NCBI RefSeq assembly: GCF_016863015.1
Contig: NZ_BOOB01000058.1
Coordinates: forward strand, 1 to 64,000
Length of the DNA stretch: 64,000 bases
Direction of reading: 5' to 3'
Source of the DNA: Microbispora amethystogenes
GTDB taxonomy: Bacteria > Actinomycetota > Actinomycetes > Streptosporangiales > Streptosporangiaceae
Part shown: piece after piece, positions 17,076-25,716 of the stretch
How positions within the stretch are numbered: the stretch's first letter is position 1
Layout: the number at the start of each line of letters is the position of its first letter
Made by a program: the position numbers and the translations under genes
Notes under the pieces: model-generated
Told to the model about the DNA's origin: nothing
What the model saw: the letters and a program-made list of their open reading frames with translations, nothing else
The model's database searches: none

Positions 17076-19139
17076 CTATCCGAAGTCGCGGATGGCGGGC
17101 ATCGTGCCGGTGGCCTCCTCGGCCTCCTGCGGCACCGGATCGGGGAGGATGTCCCGCACCCGGTCCTGGATCAGGAGCGTCACCTCCCGCTGCTCCAGCG
17201 TGCCGTCCACCAGGAGATACCGGTCGGGGTCGGCGGCGGCCAGCGCGCGGAACTCCCGGCGCACCCGCTCGTGGAACTCCAGTGGCTCGGCCTCGATGCG
17301 GTCGGCCGGCGAGGCCATCCGCCGCAGCCCGACCGACGGCGGCACGTCGATGAGCACGGTGAGGTCGGGGACGAGCCCGCCCGTCGCCCACTTGTTGATC
17401 TTCGCGACGTCCTCCGGGTCGAGCGACCGCCCCGCACCCTGGTAGGCCAGCGACGAGTCCACATACCTGTCGGTGATCACGGTCGAGCCCCGCCGCAGCG
17501 CGGGCACGATCACCTTCTCCACGTGCTCGGCCCGGTCCGCGGCGTACAGCATCGCCTCGGCGCGGGCGGAGAGCCCCTGGTGGGCGGCGTCGAGCAGGAT
17601 CGCCCGCAGCCGCATGCCGACCTTGGTCGAGCCCGGCTCGCGGGTCTGCACGACGTCGAAACCCTGGTCGCGCAGCCAGATGGCGAGCAGCCGCGACTGG
17701 GTCGTCTTGCCCGAGCCCTCGCCGCCCTCGAACGCGATGAACAGCCCGCGTGCGGGCTCGGCCTCGTCGGGAACGAACCGCCGTCCCCGCAGGGCGGCCA
17801 GCAGGTCGGCCCCGATCGGCACGCCCGGCCGGTCGTCCATGTGGCGCAGCGCCAGCACGCCGACGGCCACCGCCAGCAGCGCGCCGAGGAGCAGCACGAG
17901 GTTGGCGCCGTCGAAGCGGTAGGTCAGCTCGGAGATCCGCAGGTAGTGCCGGTCGAAGAGCGCGGCCAGCGCCGAGGCCACCGCGACGACCAGCAGCAGC
18001 ACGACCCGGCCCAGTGACTGCAGGAAGGCGAACGTGCGGCCGCGCAGCCCGTCCTCGACCTCCAGGCCGATCATGGTGTAACCGATGATCCAGGCGATGC
18101 CGGCGCAGGCGCCCAGCACCACCGTCAGCACCACGACGACGACCAGGTTCTGGATGAGCGCGATCGCGGCCAGCGTCACGCCCGCGCACAGGATCGACAA
18201 CCCGAACATCCGCCGCCGCGACAGGCCGCCCAGCAGCCGGGGGCCGAAGAACATGCCGAACGCCATGCCGAGGAAGACGGCGCAGAACACCGTGCCGTAC
18301 CCCGCGTCGCCGCCCCTCATCACCTGCACGTACGCCTTGGCGACGCCGATGACCGCGCCCCCGGCGGCAAACGCGCCGAGCATGCCGATGATCAGCCCCC
18401 GCACCACCCGGTTGCCGCCGACGTACCGCCAGCCCTCGGTGATCTGCCTGAGCACCGACGGCGCGGCCACGTGGCGGACGTGGTCCTTCGGGATCGCCCG
18501 CAGAGTGAAGATCATCACGGCGGAGGCGAGGTAGGCCAGCGCGTTGAGATAGAGCGCCACGCTGGTCGCCGCGACCGTGAACGCCGGTACGGCCGCCGAG
18601 ATCGTGGTGATGACCCCCGACAGCACCGCGAACAGGGCCGCGGCGACGGGAGCGGTGCCGTACGTCACGAGGAGGTTGAGCTGGTTGGCCTCCTCCAGCC
18701 GCTCCTTGGGCACCAGGTTGGGCACGGTCGCGTCCTTGGCCGGCACCCAGAACAGGTTCACGCACTCGACCAGGAGCGTCGCGACGAGCAGCCACTGGTA
18801 GCCGCCGATCAGCGGAATCGACAGCACCACCGCGAACCTGAGCACGTCGGCGACGACCATCGTCAGCCTGCGGTCGAACCGGTCGGCCACCGCTCCCGCG
18901 AGCGGGCCGAGCAGGATCGCGGGCAGCATCTTGGCGACGAAGACACCGCCGATGGCGAGGCTCTGCGTCTGGAAGCCGGAAGGCGCGGTGAGGTTACCGG
19001 CGAGGGCGGTCAGCGCGATGATGTTGAGCCAGTCGCCGAGGCTGCACGTCGCCATGGCCGTCCAGAGCCTGCGGAACGGCGCGTTCGCCAGCACGTGCGG
19101 CTGCTTGCGTCGCGCGGCGGCCCGGGCAGGGGTGCTCAT
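17076..19139 (-). CDS. tmk: Fusion of an MFS-like transporter and thymidylate kinase
   Basis: This 687-residue protein joins two modules. Residues 1-440 carry about 12 hydrophobic segments of the major facilitator type (GPLAGAVADRFDRR is the loop 2-3 motif). Residues 465-687 are a complete dTMP kinase with P-loop FEGGEGSGKTT, the TREPGST motif, LLDAAHQGLSARAEAMLYAADR and the DRYVDSSLAYQG segment. The kinase makes dTDP for DNA synthesis. This fusion is known from Streptosporangiales and related actinobacteria; the transported substrate is unknown. ATG 19139 overlaps TGA of a tiny upstream frame. It heads the tmk-holB-ricT operon. Confidence 0.9.
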   Translation of the reverse strand: MSTPARAAARRKQPHVLANAPFRRLWTAMATCSLGDWLNIIALTALAGNLTAPSGFQTQSLAIGGVFVAKMLPAILLGPLAGAVADRFDRRLTMVVADVLRFAVVLSIPLIGGYQWLLVATLLVECVNLFWVPAKDATVPNLVPKERLEEANQLNLLVTYGTAPVAAALFAVLSGVITTISAAVPAFTVAATSVALYLNALAYLASAVMIFTLRAIPKDHVRHVAAPSVLRQITEGWRYVGGNRVVRGLIIGMLGAFAAGGAVIGVAKAYVQVMRGGDAGYGTVFCAVFLGMAFGMFFGPRLLGGLSRRRMFGLSILCAGVTLAAIALIQNLVVVVVLTVVLGACAGIAWIIGYTMIGLEVEDGLRGRTFAFLQSLGRVVLLLVVAVASALAALFDRHYLRISELTYRFDGANLVLLLGALLAVAVGVLALRHMDDRPGVPIGADLLAALRGRRFVPDEAEPARGLFIAFEGGEGSGKTTQSRLLAIWLRDQGFDVVQTREPGSTKVGMRLRAILLDAAHQGLSARAEAMLYAADRAEHVEKVIVPALRRGSTVITDRYVDSSLAYQGAGRSLDPEDVAKINKWATGGLVPDLTVLIDVPPSVGLRRMASPADRIEAEPLEFHERVRREFRALAAADPDRYLLVDGTLEQREVTLLIQDRVRDILPDPVPQEAEEATGTMPAIRDFG

Positions 19140-19350
19140 GATGTCAGCGTATCCAGGGTGCTCGCTGGGCTGGGGACGGAGCGGGCCGCTCGGGCCTGCT
19201 CGTCGCCTGAGGGTATTACGTCCGCCTCGTCCTCGCTCTCATGATGGCGGCAATGCTCTGCGCCGATTCCCGCCGCGAGCCCGGCGAGGTGGCTCATGAG
19301 GGCGGCGTGGCTCAGGGGACGGGTGTGAGGGCAGGACCGATGGGGGCGGC

Positions 19351-20787
19351 TCAGGCGCGTAGCTCGATGAGGGTGATCTCGGGCGGGGCGCCCACGCGGA
19401 CGGGCGGGCCCCAGTAGCCGGCGCCCCGGGTGACGTAGACCTGGGTGTCGCCGCCGCCCGCGCGCGGCACGCTCGCGAGCCCCGCCACCACGGGCTGCTG
19501 CAACGGCACGAGCAGGTTGAACGGCGCCATCTGGCCGCCGTGGGTGTGCCCGGAGAGCTGGAGATCGACGCCGTGCGCGGCGGCCTGCGCCACCTGGACG
19601 GGCTGGTGGGCGAGGAGCACGACGGGCCGGTTCGCGTCGCGGCCCCCGAGCGCCCTGCCGATGTCCGGGCCGTCGCCGAAGGGCAGGCCGTTGAGGTCGT
19701 TGACGCCCGCGAGGTCGAGCACCGCTCCCCCGTGCGTGATCTCGACCCGCTCGTTGCGCAGCGGCCGGACGCCGAGCGAGCGCAGCTCCTCGATCCACTC
19801 CTGGGGGCCCTCGGCCGTGTAGTACTCGTGGTTGCCGGTCACGAAGTATGCCCCGTAGCGGGATTCGAGAGACCTGAGCGGCGTGGCGAGACGGCCGAGC
19901 TCGGCCACCGTGCCGTCGACCAGGTCGCCCACGATCGTCACCACGTCGGCCTGCAGGCCGTTGATCATGCGGACGATCCGCTCGGTGTGCCCCCGGCCGG
20001 TGAGCGGCCCGAGGTGGATGTCGCTGACGGCCGCGATGCGCAGCCCGCTCATCCGCGGATCGAGCCGCGGCAGGCGGACCGGCACCCGCTCGATCACAGG
20101 ATCTCCGAGAGCCCGGGTAACGCCGTAACCGACGGTCGCGAGCGCTCCCGCCGCCACGACGGCTGAGGCCGTACGCGAGATGAACAACCGCCGGTCGATC
20201 GCCGGCGCGCCCGCACCGGATCCTCCCCCGGCCGGTCGGCCCGCGGTAGCGGAGCCCCGGGCGGCGGAGCCCACAGTGGCGAGCCCCGAGCCGGCTACCG
20301 GAGCCGCGGAGCCAGAGGTGGTGACCTCGGGGGCGGGAACGGAGACGGCGGATGACTCCACCGCCGCCGGACAGGCGAGGACCGACGCGTCCACCGGAAC
20401 CGCGTCCACGGCGCCCGTTCCCGGACCACCGTCCGGGCCGTCCTGCGCGCGGTCCTCCGGGGGCGTGCCCGCGACGGTGCGGCGGCCCCTCGCCAGGGCG
20501 AACGCCGCGATCGCCCTGGGGACCTCCGCGACCAGGCCGAACACGAACAGGTAGAACATCAGGGCCAGCCACAGGTAGCCGGGCCAGGCGACGACGCGCA
20601 CGGTCTCCATGCCGAAGAGCCGGCTCCCGGCCATGGTGACCACCATCAGGGCGGCCAGGACCACGAGCGTCCACGTCAGCACCCGGCGCAGGCGCGAGCC
20701 CGGCGTCGTCGACGCCCGGACCAGCCGCCGCCACAGATAGGCGTGCACGACGACCACCGCGGTCAGGATCATGACCAGGAACCCCAC
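19351..20787 (-). CDS. Membrane-anchored metallophosphoesterase (YkuE-like)
   Basis: The 478-residue protein starts with three to four hydrophobic helices, then a long Ala/Pro/Ser/Thr-rich linker (about 120-210), another hydrophobic or Tat-like segment beginning RRLFISRTASAVVAAGALA, and a C-terminal calcineurin-like phosphoesterase domain. Metal-binding motifs seen are SDIHLG, GDLVDG, GNHEYY, LAHQP and GHTHGGQ. Family members hydrolyse phosphoester bonds at the cell surface, often in lipid or envelope metabolism; the substrate is unknown. GTG 20787 was chosen because GAGGAGA lies six bases upstream. Confidence 0.85.
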   Translation of the reverse strand: MGFLVMILTAVVVVHAYLWRRLVRASTTPGSRLRRVLTWTLVVLAALMVVTMAGSRLFGMETVRVVAWPGYLWLALMFYLFVFGLVAEVPRAIAAFALARGRRTVAGTPPEDRAQDGPDGGPGTGAVDAVPVDASVLACPAAVESSAVSVPAPEVTTSGSAAPVAGSGLATVGSAARGSATAGRPAGGGSGAGAPAIDRRLFISRTASAVVAAGALATVGYGVTRALGDPVIERVPVRLPRLDPRMSGLRIAAVSDIHLGPLTGRGHTERIVRMINGLQADVVTIVGDLVDGTVAELGRLATPLRSLESRYGAYFVTGNHEYYTAEGPQEWIEELRSLGVRPLRNERVEITHGGAVLDLAGVNDLNGLPFGDGPDIGRALGGRDANRPVVLLAHQPVQVAQAAAHGVDLQLSGHTHGGQMAPFNLLVPLQQPVVAGLASVPRAGGGDTQVYVTRGAGYWGPPVRVGAPPEITLIELRA

Positions 20788-21077
20788 GAGAACTCTCCTC
20801 GACCGGCTGACGATCAGGGGCCGGCTGACGACGATGCTACGAGGAGCCACCGACAGCCGCGTTCCCGGGCGCTGCGGCGAGCACGATCACCGGACGGCCA
20901 CCGGCGGGCCCGTCCGCTGAAAGTTTCACCTCCGAGTCGGCCCGATGCCGTACCACCGGCAGCGATCTTTGCCCCTGACCAGGAGCAAGCGGACGATCGC
21001 CGCAGAAACGTCCCTCAGACGCGGCCCCGGCGACTCCCCCGGGCGCCGACACCGAACGAACGACAACGAGGTGACAC

Positions 21078-22229
21078 ATGAGAAGTCCCCGCTACCTGGC
21101 CTGGCTGGCCGCAGGGGCGGCGGTCGCCGCGGCGATCGCGCTCTCCGGCGTGCCCGCCGGAGCGATGGCCGCCACGCCCATCCCGACCCCGACGCCGTCC
21201 GCGGCCCCGTCGCCGAGTGCCGAACCCGGCGCGCCGACGACGCCGCCCAACGTGCAGCTGTGCCCGCCGCCGGTGCCGGCCGGCACCACCCAGGGGTACG
21301 TCGGCCTGTGCTGGAGCCCGTCCACCGACGACGTCGGCGTCACCGGCTACGAGGTCTACCGGCTCACGGCCACCGGCTTCGTCAAGGCGTCGTCGACCAC
21401 CGGCACCACCACCGTGATGGGCGGGCTGGCCTACGGCCAGGTCTACACCTTCTACATCGTGGCCAAGGACGCCGACGGCCACACGAGCCCGCCGACGGCG
21501 CTGATCAACGCGCGGGCCGTGACCGGCATGGTGGTCAGCCCGAGCCCGGTCCCCGGAGACACCACCCCGCCCAGCAAGCCGTCCGGGCTGCACGACGGCT
21601 GCGTGTACGACTGGCCCGGCACGGCGTTCTGCTGGACTGCGTCGACCGACGACGTCGCTGTCGCCGGCTACGCCGTCTACCGGCTGACCTCCACCGGCTG
21701 GCTGGCGGTCGGAACCCGGACCTCCACCTACTTCATGGAGGGCAACCTGACGACGTACAACAAGTACACCTACATCGTGGTCGCCATCGACACGTCCAAC
21801 AACGTCAGCGTGCCGTCCGACCCGATCACCACCACGGCCCTGCCGGGGTTCCCCACGCCGACCCCCTCTCCGAGCCCCTCCATCACGCCGAAATCCACGC
21901 CCACTCCCATCTGCAAGGTCGCCTACACCCAGTCGACCTGGTGGACGGGCTTCTCCGCCAGCGTGTCGATCACGAACACGGGCAGCACGGCGATCTCGGG
22001 CTGGACGCTGCGGTTCGCCTTCCCGTCGGCGGGTGAGCGGATCACCCAGGGGTGGTCGGCCGACTGGAGCCAGGGGACGGACAACCTCGTCACCGCTTCC
22101 AACCTGGCCTGGAACGCCAACATCGCTCCCGGCGCGTCCGTGAGCATCGGTTTCAACGCCTCCCACACCGGCGTCTCCGACCCGCCGGGCAGTTTCTCGC
22201 TCAACGGCGCGCCCTGCACCAAGGCCTGA
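21078..22229 (+). CDS. Secreted protein with two fibronectin III domains and a CBM2 module
   Basis: The 383-residue protein has a Sec signal peptide ending near GAMAA, a Pro/Thr/Ser linker, and two FN3 repeats (each with the pattern CWSPSTDDVGVTGYEVYRL or CWTASTDDVAVAGYAVYRL). A second PT-linker and a C-terminal carbohydrate-binding module family 2 follow. Aromatic residues suited to cellulose or chitin binding include WWTGF, WTLRF, WSADWSQG and NLAWNA. There is no catalytic domain, so it may be an accessory binding protein or a remnant of a larger hydrolase. ATG 21078 follows GAGGTGACAC. Confidence 0.88.
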   Translation: MRSPRYLAWLAAGAAVAAAIALSGVPAGAMAATPIPTPTPSAAPSPSAEPGAPTTPPNVQLCPPPVPAGTTQGYVGLCWSPSTDDVGVTGYEVYRLTATGFVKASSTTGTTTVMGGLAYGQVYTFYIVAKDADGHTSPPTALINARAVTGMVVSPSPVPGDTTPPSKPSGLHDGCVYDWPGTAFCWTASTDDVAVAGYAVYRLTSTGWLAVGTRTSTYFMEGNLTTYNKYTYIVVAIDTSNNVSVPSDPITTTALPGFPTPTPSPSPSITPKSTPTPICKVAYTQSTWWTGFSASVSITNTGSTAISGWTLRFAFPSAGERITQGWSADWSQGTDNLVTASNLAWNANIAPGASVSIGFNASHTGVSDPPGSFSLNGAPCTKA

Positions 22230-22264
22230 CCCGCTCCCGGGTCTGACCTGCGCCCGAATACGAA

Positions 22265-22295
22265 GCCCCGGTGGGGGCCTGGCCGCCACCGGGGC
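22265..22295. terminator. Bidirectional hairpin terminator between the CBM2 gene and topA
   Basis: A 10-bp perfect stem (GCCCCGGTGG/CCACCGGGGC) lies between convergent genes. It can serve both strands. Confidence 0.75.
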
Positions 22296-22301
22296 ATGCG
22301 A

Positions 22302-24980
22302 TCAGGACTTGGCGGCGGGCTTCTTCGTGGTGGTCCTGGCCCGGGTGGTGGTCCGCTTGGGGGCGGGCGCCCGCTCCCGCCGGTCGGCCAGCAGCTCCGC
22401 CGCCCGCTCCAGCGTGATCTCCTCGACCGTGTCGCCCTTGCGCAGCGACGCGTTGGTCTCGCCGTCGGTGACGTACGGGCCGAAGCGGCCCTCCTTCACC
22501 ACCACCGGCTTCTTGGAGTTCGGGTCCTCGCCCAGCTCCCGCAGCGGCGGGGCGGCCGCGGCGCGGCCGCGTCCCCGCGCCTTCGGCTGGGCGAACAGCT
22601 CCTTGGCCTGCTCGATCGTGACCGTGAGCAGGTCCTCCTCCGAGGCGAGCGACCGCGAGTCGGTGCCCTTCTTGATGTACGGCCCGAACTTGCCGTTCTG
22701 CGCCGTCACCTCCTCGCCGTCGATCTGGCCCACCACACGCGGCAACTGGAGCAGCTTGAGCGCCTGCTCCAGCGTGATCGTGTCCAGGTCCATGGTCTTG
22801 AACAGCGAGCTCGTGCGCGGCTTTGGGGCGTCGGCCTTCTTCGTCCGCTTCCTGCCGTCCGCCGGGGTCGGCTCCTCGGGCAGGATCTCCGTGACGTACG
22901 GGCCGAACCGGCCGTCCTTGGCGACGATCCTCCGGCCCGTGGCCGGATCGACGCCGAGATCACGGTCGCCGCTCGGCCGCGAGAAGAGCTCCTCGGCCTT
23001 CTCCGCGGTCAGGTCGTCGGGCGCCATGTCCTCGGGGATGTTCACCCGGGCGCCGTCGCGGTCGAGGTACGGCCCGTAGCGGCCCACCCTGATCACGATG
23101 TCCGTCCCCTTGATCGGGAACGAGCTGATCTCCTTGGCGTCGATCTCCCCGAGGTCGGTGACCATCTCCTTCAGGCCCTCGTCGCCGTCCCCGGCGCCGA
23201 AGTAGAACCTGCGCAGCTCGGGCACCCGCTCGGCGCGGTCGTTGGCGATGTCGTCGAGGACCTTCTCCATCTCGGCCGTGAAGTCGTAGTCGACCAGGTT
23301 GCCGAAGTGCTGCTCCAGCAGGTTGACCACGGCGAACGCGAGGAACGACGGCACCAGGGCGGTGCCCTTCTTGAACACGTAGCCCCGGTCCAGGATCGTT
23401 CCGATGATCGACGCGTACGTCGACGGACGGCCGATCTCGCGGTCCTCCAGCTCCTTGACCAGCGACGCCTCGGTGTACCGCGCGGGCGGCTTGGTCGAGT
23501 GCCCGAGCGCGGTCAGCTCGGCCGCGGTGAGCCGGTCACCCTCGCTCAGCGTGGGCAGGCGCTTCTCCGAGTCGTCCCGGTCGGTCGCCGGGTCGTCGGC
23601 GCCCTCGACGTACGCCCTCAGGAAGCCGTGGAAGGTGATCGTCCGGCCGGTAGCGCTGAACTCCACGTTCTCTCCGGCGCTGGACGTGCCGCCGACCTTG
23701 ACCGACACCGACTCGCCGACCGCGTCCTTCATCTGGGACGCGACCGTACGCTGCCAGATCAGCTCGTAGAGCCGGAACATGTCCCCGGCGAGCCCGGTCT
23801 CGCCCGGCGTGCGGAACTCCTCCCCGGACGGCCGGATCGCCTCGTGCGCCTCCTGGGCGTTCTTGACCTTGCTGGTGTAGGCGCGCGGCTTGTCCGGCAC
23901 GTACGCCGCGCCGTACAGCTTGATCGCCTGGCTGCGGGCGGCGGCGACGGCGGTCTCCGACAGCGTGATGCTGTCGGTACGCATGTAGGTGATGAAGCCG
24001 TTCTCGTACAGCCGCTGGGCCACCTGCATCGTGTACTTGGCGGAGAAGCCCAGCTTGCGGCTCGCCTCCTGCTGCAGGGTGGTCGTCCGGAACGGCGCGT
24101 ACGGCTTGCGCGTGTACGGCTTGCGCTCCACCGAACGCACGGCGTACGAGGCGCCGGCGAGCCGGCCGGCGAGGGCGGTCGCGGCGGCCTCGTCGAGGTG
24201 CAGGATGTCGGGGCTCTTGAGCCGTCCGGTGGAGGCGAAGTCGCGGCCCTGGGCCACGCGCCTGCCGTCCACCCCGGTCAGCGTGGCGGAGAAGGTCCGG
24301 GGGTCGTCCCCGGCCCGGCCGGTGTCGAACAGCGCCTGGAGGTCCCAGTAGTTGGCGGCGGTGAACGCCATGCGCTCCCGCTCGCGCTCCACGACCAGCC
24401 GGGTGGCGACCGACTGCACGCGCCCGGCCGACAACCGCGGCTTGACCTTCTTCCACAGGACGGGGCTGACCTCGTAGCCGTACAGGCGGTCGAGGATGCG
24501 CCGGGTCTCCTGGGCGTCGACCAGGCGGAGGTTGAGGTCGCGGGGGTTGGACACCGCGTCCCGGATCGCGTGCGGCGTGATCTCGTGGAACACCATGCGA
24601 TGCACCGGGATCTTGGGCTTCAGCACCTCGCGCAGGTGCCAGGCGATGGCCTCGCCCTCCCGGTCCTCGTCGGTGGCGAGGTAGAGCTCGTCGGCCTCCT
24701 TGAGAAGCTGCTTGAGCTTGGAGACCTGCGCCTTCTTGTCGGGGTTGACGACATAGAGCGGTTCGAACTCGTGGTCGACGTTCACCCCGAGGCGGGCCCA
24801 GGCCTCGCTCTTGTACTTCTCCGGGATGTCGTCGGCCTTCTCCGGGAGATCGCGGATGTGGCCGATGCTCGACTCGACGATGTAGCCGCGCCCGAGGTAC
24901 CCGGCGATCGTCTTCGCCTTCGCGGGCGATTCCACGATCACCAGGCGGGTTCCGCCGGCGTTGCCGTTGTTGGCTGGCAC
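22302..24980 (-). CDS. topA: DNA topoisomerase I
   Basis: The 892-residue type IA topoisomerase begins with the TOPRIM domain (RLVIVESPAKAKTI; the acidic triad in ATDEDREGEA). The active-site Tyr is in GFITYMRTDS. The C-terminal third contains repeated topoisomerase C-terminal domains (each with a GRFGPYV-like core) and a Lys-rich tail typical of actinobacterial enzymes that lack zinc ribbons. It relaxes negative supercoils. GTG 24980 is chosen because GAGGTAGGAAG precedes it; the longer in-frame extension upstream is not conserved-looking. Confidence 0.95.
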   Translation of the reverse strand: MPANNGNAGGTRLVIVESPAKAKTIAGYLGRGYIVESSIGHIRDLPEKADDIPEKYKSEAWARLGVNVDHEFEPLYVVNPDKKAQVSKLKQLLKEADELYLATDEDREGEAIAWHLREVLKPKIPVHRMVFHEITPHAIRDAVSNPRDLNLRLVDAQETRRILDRLYGYEVSPVLWKKVKPRLSAGRVQSVATRLVVERERERMAFTAANYWDLQALFDTGRAGDDPRTFSATLTGVDGRRVAQGRDFASTGRLKSPDILHLDEAAATALAGRLAGASYAVRSVERKPYTRKPYAPFRTTTLQQEASRKLGFSAKYTMQVAQRLYENGFITYMRTDSITLSETAVAAARSQAIKLYGAAYVPDKPRAYTSKVKNAQEAHEAIRPSGEEFRTPGETGLAGDMFRLYELIWQRTVASQMKDAVGESVSVKVGGTSSAGENVEFSATGRTITFHGFLRAYVEGADDPATDRDDSEKRLPTLSEGDRLTAAELTALGHSTKPPARYTEASLVKELEDREIGRPSTYASIIGTILDRGYVFKKGTALVPSFLAFAVVNLLEQHFGNLVDYDFTAEMEKVLDDIANDRAERVPELRRFYFGAGDGDEGLKEMVTDLGEIDAKEISSFPIKGTDIVIRVGRYGPYLDRDGARVNIPEDMAPDDLTAEKAEELFSRPSGDRDLGVDPATGRRIVAKDGRFGPYVTEILPEEPTPADGRKRTKKADAPKPRTSSLFKTMDLDTITLEQALKLLQLPRVVGQIDGEEVTAQNGKFGPYIKKGTDSRSLASEEDLLTVTIEQAKELFAQPKARGRGRAAAAPPLRELGEDPNSKKPVVVKEGRFGPYVTDGETNASLRKGDTVEEITLERAAELLADRRERAPAPKRTTTRARTTTKKPAAKS

Positions 24981-25291
24981 GCTGCTTCCTACCTCGCTGT
25001 CCGCTGTCGTTCCCCGGGTTTCCGGGCGTTTCCGGGCGTTTCGGGTGTGTCCGGGTTTCATGCGCCCCGGCACACTGACACCCTCGTCGCCCGGGGCGGG
25101 GGAGCCTACCCCCTCCGGGCGCCGTGGAGGCACCGCTTTGTTCGGAGGCACCGCTTTGAAGGTACCTGCCGCCGCACGTTCCTCCCCCTCGGGCTACCCG
25201 GTTCTGTCCGGGAATGTAACTCGCCTGGCGCTGTTATCCACGAGGACGCAGAATAGAGCCCATCGAGTTCCCTAGCACGCCCCGGAGACCA
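24981..25291. other. Divergent promoter region of topA and the DUF5703 gene
   Basis: It carries a 15-base direct repeat, GGAGGCACCGCTTTG, at 25126-25140 and 25144-25158, and three near-copies of TTTCCGGGCG around 25017-25045. These could be supercoiling- or regulator-responsive elements for topA; nothing else is recognisable. Confidence 0.4.
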
Positions 25292-25483
25292 ATGGCAGTG
25301 CTCGACTACTCCTATCTGGACCTGTACCTGCCGCGCGGCACCCCTCGGGAGGTGGCGCGACAGATGCTGACGGAGCATGCCGAGCACGGAGACTGGGAAC
25401 TGGAGCGGCTGCGCCTCTATCCCGACGGCAGCAGGCGCGTCCGGCTGCGTCGGAAGATCATACGGGCCGCTCGGACGATGTGA
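25292..25483 (+). CDS. DUF5703 family protein
   Basis: This 63-residue basic protein (LDLYLPRGTPREVARQMLTE, then LYPDGSRRVRLRRKI) belongs to a small actinobacterial family of unknown function that is often next to topA. A GGAG box lies shortly upstream of the ATG. A strong hairpin terminator follows 34 bases after the stop, supporting a monocistronic transcript. Confidence 0.8.
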   Translation: MAVLDYSYLDLYLPRGTPREVARQMLTEHAEHGDWELERLRLYPDGSRRVRLRRKIIRAARTM

Positions 25484-25516
25484 GCCGCCGAGGCGGCGAC
25501 GCCACGGTCAAAAAGA

Positions 25517-25557
25517 GCTTTGCCCGCCCCGGGCCGCGCCCCCGGAACGGGCAAAGC
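25517..25557 (+). terminator. Hairpin terminator after the DUF5703 gene
   Basis: Arms GCTTTGCCCG (25517-25526) and CGGGCAAAGC (25548-25557) pair perfectly, with further GC pairing inside. It also faces the 3' end of the chaplin gene. Confidence 0.7.
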
Positions 25558-25716
25558 GTCGGTGCCTTCCTCCACTGGCGGGGAGGCGGCGTCCTGGTGG
25601 CCCGCGCCGGGCCCGTACGACGAGCGGCTGGTTCGCCGCCGTCGTGCCCGGCGCGAGCGTGATATCCCTCGCGTCCTCAGCCGTGCGCGTGGTCGTTCAC
25701 GCGCCCGGCCCTCCAG

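Noticed and set aside
19136..19294. 53-codon minus-strand frame whose TGA overlaps the tmk-fusion start (ATGA)
   Set aside because: No ribosome site, modest third-position GC and no recognisable family; the overlap may be accidental, so it was not called as a gene.
22296..25256. 986-codon plus-strand open frame
   Set aside because: It is the antisense of topA; long shadow frames are expected at this GC content and its sequence is low-complexity Arg/Gly/Val-rich.
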